DNA from: DAOTZU01 sp034433995
GTDB lineage: Bacteria; Chloroflexota; Anaerolineae; UBA1429
Assembly: GCA_034433995.1 (NCBI GenBank)
Contig: DAOTZU010000198.1
Location: 1-18,501, forward strand
Length of the DNA: 18,501 bases
Reading direction: 5' to 3'
The notes below the pieces were generated by a model, which searched no databases, was not told the DNA's origin, and saw only the letters and a program-made list of their open reading frames with translations. Below are positions 13,656 through 18,501 of the stretch, piece after piece (the stretch's first letter is position 1; each line of letters begins with the position of its first letter). The translations under genes and the position numbers were made by a program.

Positions 13656-14938
13656 AGGTGCTGGTCGTCGGTTCCGGGGGGAGGGAACATGCCCTGCTGT
13701 GGGCCCTCAGCCGCTCGCCCCAGGTGAAGGAGTTGCACATCGCCCCTGGCAACGGCGGCACGGCCGAGCTGGCCACCAATGTGCCCATCGCCGCCGAGGA
13801 TGTGCCCGCCCTGGTGACCTACGCCCGCGAGCAGCGCTTTGACCTGACGGTGATCGGCCCAGAGATGCCCTTGGCCCTGGGCTTGAGCGATGCCCTGCGC
13901 GCCGAGGGGTTGCGCGTCTTTGGCCCCAGCGCCAAGGCCGCCCAGATCGAGGCCTCCAAAGCCTTTAGCAAGGATTTCATGCGCGCCCAGGGGATCCCCA
14001 CGGCGGATTATGCCGTGTTCACGGATTATGATGCGGCGCTGCGCTACTTGGAGGACCATCCTGCGCCCATCGTGGTCAAGGCCAGCGGCCTGGCGGCGGG
14101 GAAGGGGGCCATCGTCTGCCACACCGATGACGAAGCTCGCCACGCGTTGCGGCGCATCATGCGCGAGCGCGAGTTCGGCGCGGCAGGGGACACGGTGGTC
14201 ATCGAGGAATGCCTGACGGGGCAAGAGGTCTCGGTGTTGGCCTTTAGCGACGGGCGGACGGTGGTGCCCATGGTGTTGGCCCAGGACCACAAGGCCATCT
14301 ACGATGGTGACCGTGGCCCCAACACCGGCGGCATGGGCTGCTACGCCCCCGCGCCGCTGTTGGACGAGGCGCTTCTGGCGCGGGTGGTGGCCGAGGTCTT
14401 GCAGCCGGCGGTGGACGGCCTGCGCCGCGCCGGCACGCCCTATGTGGGCGTGCTCTATGCCGGGCTGATGATCTCTGGCGCCGACTTTTGGGTGTTGGAG
14501 TTCAACTGTCGCTTCGGCGATCCGGAGGCCCAGGCGATCCTGCCACTCCTGGAGACCGACTTGGTGACCATCATCGAGGCCTGCCTGGATGGGCGGCTGG
14601 ACGAGATCGCGGTGCGCTGGGCCAAGAAAACCTGCGTCTGCGTGGTGATGGCCTCCGCCGGCTATCCCGGCCCTTACCAAAAGGGCTACAAGATCACGGG
14701 CCTGGACGAGGCGGCTGCATTGCCCGATACGGTCATCTTTCACGCCGGCACCCGGCGCGAGGATGGGCGGGTCCTCACGGCGGGCGGGCGCGTCTTGGGG
14801 GTGACGGCCTGGGCCGACGACCTGCCCGGGGCCAGGGCCAAGGCCTATCGGGCGGTGGAGCTGATCCACTGGCCGGGGGTCACCTTCCGGCGGGATATCG
14901 GGGCCAAGGGGCTGAGGCGAGGCCAGACAGCGGGATAG
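13652..14938 (+). CDS. purD: Phosphoribosylamine--glycine ligase (GAR synthetase)
   Basis: PurD is an ATP-grasp enzyme joining glycine to phosphoribosylamine. The 428-residue protein has VVGSGGREHAL (5-15), the GPSAKAAQIEASKAFSK segment (91-107), the ATP-grasp lysine loop KASGLAAGKGAIV (143-155), NTGGMG (224-229) and the metal-binding EFNCRFGDPEAQA (283-295). The start is GTG overlapping the purF stop (GTGA), with GAGGAGG at 13635-13641. The last part, from residue 378 on (14783-14923), is repeated almost exactly at 15666-15806. The gene itself is intact. A DUF4258 gene starts 3 bases after its stop, where purM would be expected. Confidence 0.96.
   Translation: MKVLVVGSGGREHALLWALSRSPQVKELHIAPGNGGTAELATNVPIAAEDVPALVTYAREQRFDLTVIGPEMPLALGLSDALRAEGLRVFGPSAKAAQIEASKAFSKDFMRAQGIPTADYAVFTDYDAALRYLEDHPAPIVVKASGLAAGKGAIVCHTDDEARHALRRIMREREFGAAGDTVVIEECLTGQEVSVLAFSDGRTVVPMVLAQDHKAIYDGDRGPNTGGMGCYAPAPLLDEALLARVVAEVLQPAVDGLRRAGTPYVGVLYAGLMISGADFWVLEFNCRFGDPEAQAILPLLETDLVTIIEACLDGRLDEIAVRWAKKTCVCVVMASAGYPGPYQKGYKITGLDEAAALPDTVIFHAGTRREDGRVLTAGGRVLGVTAWADDLPGARAKAYRAVELIHWPGVTFRRDIGAKGLRRGQTAG
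14783..14923 (+). repeat. Direct repeat A, copy 1 (3' end of intact purD)
   Basis: These 141 bases recur at 15666-15806 (offset 883) with three differences by my alignment, at 14880/15763, 14912/15795 and 14919/15802. Similarity stops abruptly at both ends. Confidence 0.95.
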
Positions 14939-14941
14939 CGC

Positions 14942-15250
14942 ATGGATCTTGAAGCCATTAAAGCTGCTGTGCGGGAGGGCCGCTTCATCATCAGCTCCCA
15001 TGCTGATCAGGAAGCAGCCGCTGAAGAGATTGATATTGCCGAAATCCGCGAAGCCCTCCTGCACAGCGAGGTGTTGGAAGTCTATCCAGATACTGGTAGA
15101 GGCGAAAGCTGTCTGGTTTTGGGATTTGCGGGAGCCAGGCCAATCCATGTGGTGTGCGGCTGGCGCCAGGAAAAGGTGGTGGTCATCACCGTTTATGTGC
15201 CTAAAATGCCCAAATTCCAAGACCCCCGGACACGGTGGAAATTAGGATAA
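14942..15250 (+). CDS. DUF4258 protein, probable toxin of a DUF4258/YgiT pair (module 1)
   Basis: The protein has 102 residues and an alpha/beta make-up with the DUF4258 hallmarks: an N-terminal basic segment ending in SSHA (H20), an acidic EVYPD (46-50), RPIHVV (66-71) and VITVYVP (81-87). Proteins of this family are often encoded next to YgiT-type zinc-finger proteins and are taken as RNase-like toxins by analogy with MqsR-MqsA; activity here is inference. It begins 3 bases after the purD stop with only a weak ribosome binding site, so it may rely on read-through from purD. Base composition is visibly more AT-rich than the pur genes, suggesting acquisition. The partner gene follows after 5 bases. 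Confidence 0.75.
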   Translation: MDLEAIKAAVREGRFIISSHADQEAAAEEIDIAEIREALLHSEVLEVYPDTGRGESCLVLGFAGARPIHVVCGWRQEKVVVITVYVPKMPKFQDPRTRWKLG

Positions 15251-15255
15251 AAATC

Positions 15256-15513
15256 ATGGAGACACGTTGTCACATCTGCGGGTATAGCGATTTTGAGCAC
15301 CGGCTGGTGGACTATATCTATCACCGCCGAGGACGTTACCTCGTGGTACAAAAGGTGCCTTGTGAGGTCTGTTTACATTGTGGCGAGCGTTATTATGCCG
15401 GCACCACCCTGTTGGAGATCGAGCAGCGCTTCAAGGCCATTTATGAGGAACATGCCCAGCCTCAGTTTGCCATGTCCATTCCCGTGGAAATCTATGGAGA
15501 AAAAGCGAGCTGA
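15256..15513 (+). CDS. YgiT-type zinc-finger protein, probable antitoxin (module 1)
   Basis: The 85-residue protein has two CxxC knuckles about 30 residues apart, C5/C8 (CHIC) and C39/C42 (CLHCGERY), plus an extra C36. This is the arrangement of the MqsA/YgiT N-terminal zinc domain. The C-terminal helix-turn-helix present in full MqsA is missing, so DNA binding and autoregulation are not expected from this protein. The ATG at 15256 has AGGAT at 15244-15248. An in-frame ATG at 15235 would overlap the preceding gene but has no better signal. It likely binds the DUF4258 product encoded just upstream. Confidence 0.75.
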   Translation: METRCHICGYSDFEHRLVDYIYHRRGRYLVVQKVPCEVCLHCGERYYAGTTLLEIEQRFKAIYEEHAQPQFAMSIPVEIYGEKAS

Positions 15514-15591
15514 GCTCGTCTGGCAGGAATCCTCTCATGCCCTCTGACGCCGCCAGCGTCAATCTTGAGGCCAAGAGCCAGACCAGCGCAG

Positions 15592-15666
15592 TGGGCGCGG
15601 CGGTGCGCTCCACCTACGGGCCGGAGGTGCTGCGCGGCCACGGCTCCTTCGGCGGCCTCTACGACG
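15592..15666 (+). repeat. Direct repeat B, copy 1 (5' part of purM in the chimera)
   Basis: These bases match 16495-16569 in purM (offset 903) at 74 of 75 positions. Upstream, to about 15555, homology continues at clearly lower identity and with one codon missing. Confidence 0.95.
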
Positions 15667-15806
15667 GCGGGCGCGTCTTGGGGGTGACGGCCTGGGCCGA
15701 CGACCTGCCCGGGGCCAGGGCCAAGGCCTATCGGGCGGTGGAGCTGATCCACTGGCCGGGGGCCACCTTCCGGCGGGATATCGGGGCCAAGGGGTTGAGG
15801 CAAGGC
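15666..15806 (+). repeat. Direct repeat A, copy 2 (purD tail in the chimera)
   Basis: This copy of 14783-14923 has three differences in 141 bases, one of them changing Val to Ala. It ends exactly where the - strand zinc-finger gene of module 2 ends (its stop TAG is at 15808-15806). Confidence 0.95.
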
Positions 15807-16036
15807 TAAGTGGTAACGAGGTATTGGCGAATCTCTACCTGGGTACCCGCCGCGACCATCTCCTCAGCCTCTTTGAGAAGCCTGGCCGTGGTGTCTTGAT
15901 CCACGTATTCTTCGCCACAATTCGCACAAACCTCGGCTGGGACGCCCTTGAAAACAAACGTAAGACCGTCACGTTCCAAGGTGATGGTGACCAGACCGGG
16001 ATAGGTTTCACCGTGTTTGCAGATAACGCATTTCAT
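15806..16036 (-). CDS. YgiT-type zinc-finger protein, probable antitoxin (module 2)
   Basis: The 76-residue protein has zinc knuckles C3/C6 (CVIC) and C37/C40 (CANCGEEY) and a C-terminal helix, without the MqsA DNA-binding domain. Its ATG overlaps the stop of the upstream DUF4258 gene (ATGA on the - strand), so the two are translationally coupled in toxin-then-antitoxin order. Its stop overlaps the TAA of the purM-purD chimera on the other strand. It shares the zinc-knuckle layout with the module 1 protein but little other sequence, so it is not a copy of it. Confidence 0.78.
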   Translation of the reverse strand: MKCVICKHGETYPGLVTITLERDGLTFVFKGVPAEVCANCGEEYVDQDTTARLLKEAEEMVAAGTQVEIRQYLVTT

Positions 16037-16323
16037 AGACGCCTCCGTTGGCGAAAGCCGGGGCTCCAGATTTCTGGATCGGGCTCGTATACGGTAATAA
16101 CAATCATCTCGTGCGCATGGGCATTGTAGGCTACAACAACATGAAGGGGCCGCGAGCCACTCCATCCCCAAATAAGGCGGCTGGGATAGGGGATATCCTC
16201 CGGATAGTCCTCTATGGTCTCGCCGGTCTCCAGCACGTGCAGCACCTCAGCGGTAGTTATCCTGTGCTGGAATATCCGGCGAATCGCATGCGAGCGAAAA
16301 ATCACCCGAATTTTGCCGCCCAT
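16033..16323 (-). CDS. DUF4258 protein, probable toxin (module 2)
   Basis: The 96-residue protein has the same landmarks as the module 1 protein: RSHA (10-13), EDYPED (38-43), RPLHVV (58-63) and VITVYEPD (75-82). The rest is so different that the two are distant family members, not duplicates. The ATG start at 16323 gives the typical family N-terminus; an in-frame TTG three codons upstream sits nearer the AAGGGCGG signal and is an alternative. A weak promoter candidate on the - strand is TTGGCG (16395-16390), 17-bp spacer, TAACAT (16372-16367). It is transcribed against the pur operon. Confidence 0.75.
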   Translation of the reverse strand: MGGKIRVIFRSHAIRRIFQHRITTAEVLHVLETGETIEDYPEDIPYPSRLIWGWSGSRPLHVVVAYNAHAHEMIVITVYEPDPEIWSPGFRQRRRL

Positions 16324-16424
16324 CGTCCACAATCCGCCCTTGCCACCGACACTTGCCTGTGTAGCTATGTTAGCATAACCAACATTTCCCGCCAAGTTGA
16401 CCATTGCATCCTTGGGAGTTGAGC

Positions 16425-17450
16425 ATGGCAAAAGAAAGCGCCTACACTGCCGCTGGCGTCAACATTGAGGCCAAGAACCAGATCATCGCCGAGATGGGCG
16501 CGGCGGTGCGCTCCACCTACGGGCCGGAGGTGCTGCACGGCCACGGCTCCTTCGGCGGCCTCTACGACGCCGGGCGGCTCAAGGGGATGCGCGGGCCGGT
16601 GCTGGTCGCCTCCACCGATGGCGTGGGCACCAAGACCATGGTGGCCGCCGCCCTGGGGAGCTACGAGACCTTGGGCTGGGATATCGTCAACCATTGCGTC
16701 AACGACATCCTGGTGCAGGGGGCCGAGCCCCTCTTTTTCTTGGATTACGTGGCCGCGCCCGCCCTGGACCCCCAGGCCATCGTGGCCATCGTCCGCGGCA
16801 TCGCCGGCGCCTGCCGCGCCGCCGGCTGCGCCCTCCTGGGCGGCGAGACGGCCGAGATGCCCCAGGTGTACGCCCCCGGCCAGATGGACCTGGTGGGCAC
16901 CATCGTAGGCCTGGTGGAGCGAGAGGCGATCATTGATGGCGCCGGCATCGCCCCCGGCGATGTGCTCATCGGCCTGCCCTCCAGCGGCTTGCACACCAAC
17001 GGTTTCTCCCTGGTGCGGCGCCTTTTCCCGCCGGAATCCTTTGGCCGTTACACCGAGCTCCTGGGCCGGCCCTTGGGCCAGGCCCTGGTGGAACCGCACC
17101 GCTCCTATCTGCCTCACTTTCGCGCCCTGCGGGGTGCTGTGCGGATCAAGGGGATGGCCCACATCACCGGCGGCGGCTTTCGCGATAACATCCCCCGCAT
17201 CCTGCCCGCAGGCACGGGCGTGGTCATCCGGCGCCAGACCTGGGAGGTGCCGCCCCTCTTTCAACTGATCCAGCAGGTGGGCCAGGTGGAAGCTGAGGAG
17301 ATGTACCACGTGTTCAACATGGGCATCGGCATGGTGGTGGTGGTGGCGCCCCAAGAGGCCGAAGCCGCCTTGGCAGCCCTGGAGGGCGAGGGCCGCATCA
17401 TCGGCCAGGTGGTCCCTTGGAGCACGGGCGAAAGGGTGTTGCTTGAATGA
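16425..17450 (+). CDS. purM: Phosphoribosylformylglycinamidine cyclo-ligase (AIR synthetase)
   Basis: PurM closes the imidazole ring, converting FGAM to AIR with ATP. The 341-residue length is normal. Visible motifs are VASTDGVGTK (61-70), NHCVNDILVQGAEPLFFLDY (89-108), LGGETAEMPQVY (138-149) and GLPSSGLHTNGFSL (183-196). The ATG at 16425 has GGGAG at 16414-16418; a TTG at 16404 is in frame but unneeded. A head fragment of this gene is present in the chimera at 15537-15666. Module 2 lies between it and the rest of the operon on the opposite strand, so purM-purN may depend on read-through or on a promoter in 16324-16424 that I cannot identify clearly. The stop overlaps the purN ATG (ATGA). Confidence 0.96.
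   Translation: MAKESAYTAAGVNIEAKNQIIAEMGAAVRSTYGPEVLHGHGSFGGLYDAGRLKGMRGPVLVASTDGVGTKTMVAAALGSYETLGWDIVNHCVNDILVQGAEPLFFLDYVAAPALDPQAIVAIVRGIAGACRAAGCALLGGETAEMPQVYAPGQMDLVGTIVGLVEREAIIDGAGIAPGDVLIGLPSSGLHTNGFSLVRRLFPPESFGRYTELLGRPLGQALVEPHRSYLPHFRALRGAVRIKGMAHITGGGFRDNIPRILPAGTGVVIRRQTWEVPPLFQLIQQVGQVEAEEMYHVFNMGIGMVVVVAPQEAEAALAALEGEGRIIGQVVPWSTGERVLLE
16495..16569 (+). repeat. Direct repeat B, copy 2 (inside intact purM)
   Basis: This is the purM counterpart of 15592-15666, with one difference in 75 bases (16537 A versus 15634 G, His to Arg in the chimera). Confidence 0.95.
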
Positions 17451-18082
17451 AGTATCTGGCTGTGCTTGTCTCCGGATACGGCAGCAACCTACAGGCGATC
17501 ATTGACGCCATCGAGGCAGGGATCCTGCCCGAGACGCGCATCTCGGTGGTGGTCTCCAACCGCAAGGACGCCTACGCCCTGGAGCGGGCCAAGCGCCACG
17601 GCATCCCCACCATCTATCATCCCTTTGCGCCGTACCGCAAGGCGGGCCGTTCGCGGGAAGAGTACGATGCGGACCTGGCCCGCAAGCTCGCCGCCTATCC
17701 GGTGGACCTGGTGGTACAGGCGGGCTGGATGCACGTCTTTACCATGGCCTTCCTCAAACACTATCCCCATGTGCTGAACATCCATCCGGCGCTGCCGGGG
17801 GCCTTTCCGGGGATGCACGCCATCGAGCGCGCCTACGAGGCCTTTCAGCGGGGCGAGATCACCCACACCGGCGTGATGGTGCACCGGGTGCCCGACGAGG
17901 GCGTGGACGTGGGCCCGGTGGTGGCCCAAAGGGTTGTGCCCATCTACCCCGGCGATACTTTGGAGGATCTGGAGGCGCGGATTCACGCTGTGGAGCACGA
18001 GCTCTACATCCAGGCCATCGCCAGCGAGTTAGGCTTGCAGCTTAATCTGCCCGACCAACGCAAACCGGTTTCGCCCGCCTGA
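17447..18082 (+). CDS. purN: Phosphoribosylglycinamide formyltransferase (GAR transformylase)
   Basis: PurN transfers the formyl group of 10-formyl-tetrahydrofolate to GAR. The 211-residue protein shows the GAR-binding loop VSGYGSNLQAI (8-18) and the catalytic Asn-His-Asp set: N111 and H113 in NIHPALPGAFPG and D154 in RVPDEGVDVGPVV. The usual NIHPSLLPAFPG reads NIHPALPGAFPG, a variant I associate with some other bacterial branches. It overlaps purM by ATGA and is the last gene of the cluster. The convergent archaemetzincin-like gene ends 9 bases after its stop, and no terminator is visible between them. Confidence 0.95.
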   Translation: MKYLAVLVSGYGSNLQAIIDAIEAGILPETRISVVVSNRKDAYALERAKRHGIPTIYHPFAPYRKAGRSREEYDADLARKLAAYPVDLVVQAGWMHVFTMAFLKHYPHVLNIHPALPGAFPGMHAIERAYEAFQRGEITHTGVMVHRVPDEGVDVGPVVAQRVVPIYPGDTLEDLEARIHAVEHELYIQAIASELGLQLNLPDQRKPVSPA

Positions 18083-18091
18083 AGGCTCCCC

Positions 18092-18501
18092 CTAACTCCA
18101 TTGGTACGTGTATTGGGCCACCACCGAATGAAGCTCGCTGGTGCATTGCGCGCAAAAGGGCCAGCCCATCTCGGCCTCCTCCAGGGCCAGGCGGGCCAGC
18201 TCCTCCACCGTGGCGGCGTGGCGCATCACGCAGGGGTTCACACAGTGCAGTTCTAGCCCCAAGCGTTTGGTCTGTCCCTGGCGGGTGAATTGGGGGATGC
18301 CCAACACATGCCCCAGATGGTGCCGGGTCAACCTGGCCAAAGCCAGTTGGCGCGTGCGTTCGTCGGCCAGACGGCGCAGCCGGTAAAGGGAGAACACCGC
18401 CGCCGTGCCCGGAAAACTGCTCCCCAAACAGTAATGGTCGGGCTGCAACCGGGCCAGGGGCGCGGGGAAATCGGTAAGGTCGTCATCCACCAGGGCCAGG
18501 T
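18092..18501 (-). CDS. Archaemetzincin-like protein with altered zinc motif (5' end outside window)
   Basis: The C-terminal part of a gene reading leftwards; the frame stays open to the window edge, so the start is not seen. LALVDDDLTDF, then VFSLYRLRR, then TRHHLGHVLGIPQ, LHCVNPCVM and PFCAQC follow the order of the archaemetzincin (peptidase M54) family. There, HExxHxxGxxH binds the catalytic zinc and four cysteines bind a second zinc. Here the first motif reads HHLGHVLGIPQ (codons at 18290-18322 on the - strand): the catalytic Glu is His and the third ligand is Gln. About 13 extra residues precede the His-Cys. The cysteine pairs are kept. It is probably not a standard peptidase of this family, though a shifted ligand cannot be excluded. 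Confidence 0.7.
   Translation of the reverse strand, partial: LALVDDDLTDFPAPLARLQPDHYCLGSSFPGTAAVFSLYRLRRLADERTRQLALARLTRHHLGHVLGIPQFTRQGQTKRLGLELHCVNPCVMRHAATVEELARLALEEAEMGWPFCAQCTSELHSVVAQYTYQWS

Larger units (their letters stand above)
15537..15809 (+). pseudogene. Chimeric remnant: purM head fused in frame to purD tail
   Basis: The 90-codon open frame reads as PurM N-terminus (about 1-46: SVNLEAKSQ...AVRSTYGPEVLRGHGSFGGLYDGGR) followed directly by PurD C-terminus (VLGVTAWADDLPGARAKAYR...GAKGLRQG). The joint lies in a short shared GGCGGGCG-like stretch at 15666-15673, typical of microhomology joining. It cannot have PurM or PurD activity because all catalytic regions are absent. It has an ATG and a plausible AGGA at 15525-15528, so it may still be translated. 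It ends with TAA in place of the last seven PurD codons. It is the scar of a duplication at the purD-purM junction. Confidence 0.92.

Noticed and set aside
12051..15220. Long - strand frames opposite purF and purD (520 and 531 codons)
   Set aside because: They have the same composition as other antisense shadows (rich in His, Gly, Gln) and no family resemblance; the + strand genes are certain.
15256..16036. Module 2 as an inverted copy of module 1
   Set aside because: The proteins share only family landmarks (SHA, RP-HVV, VITVY, CxxC pairs); the sequences are too different for a recent copy.
14938..16424. Transposon or insertion sequence carrying the cassettes
   Set aside because: I see no transposase, no terminal inverted repeats and no short target duplication; the repeated flanks are fragments of purD and purM themselves.

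Overview
The window is a high-GC bacterial chromosome segment dominated by a purine biosynthesis gene cluster. No rRNA or other phylogenetic marker is present, so the organism is inferred. The unfused PAICS-like purC-purE pair, the PurL carrying two PurS-like N-terminal domains, the large PurQ, the archaemetzincin relative and the GC-rich CCCTCTCCCT/AGGGAGAGGG hairpin repeats together suggest Chloroflexota (Anaerolineae or a neighbouring class). That placement is moderately confident at best.

Layout. Positions 1-200 hold a tandem pair of a 109-bp hairpin-rich repeat. A promoter with a perfect TATAAT and a structured leader (243-422) precede a class V (alanine/serine-glyoxylate type) aminotransferase, a membrane-anchored PDZ protein and an Ogt-type DNA-repair methyltransferase (423-2603). 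A 15-bp hairpin (2624-2657) and a strong promoter (2684-2712) then separate these genes from the purine cluster: purA, guaB, purL, purQ, purB, purC, purE, purF, purD, [insertion zone], purM, purN (2873-18082), all on the + strand with short gaps or ATGA/GTGA overlaps. At the right edge a convergent, truncated archaemetzincin-like gene runs on the - strand.

Function. PurF, PurD, PurN, PurL+PurQ (PurS-like domains fused to PurL), PurM, PurE, PurC and PurB cover every step from PRPP to AICAR. PurA and GuaB start the AMP and GMP branches from IMP. PurH (the last two steps to IMP) and GuaA are not in the window. No purK is seen, and PurE is of the CO2-using class II type that does not need PurK.

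The most unusual part is 14783-16569, between purD and purM. Two unrelated DUF4258 + YgiT-zinc-finger pairs (toxin-antitoxin-like) lie there in opposite orientations. Between them is a 90-codon in-frame chimera made of the head of purM and the tail of purD. Each flank of the chimera is nearly identical to the intact gene next door (138 of 141 bases for the purD tail, 74 of 75 for part of the purM head). This is the structure expected from a tandem duplication or unequal recombination joining two alleles of a 'purD-TA-purM' locus that carried different toxin-antitoxin cargo.
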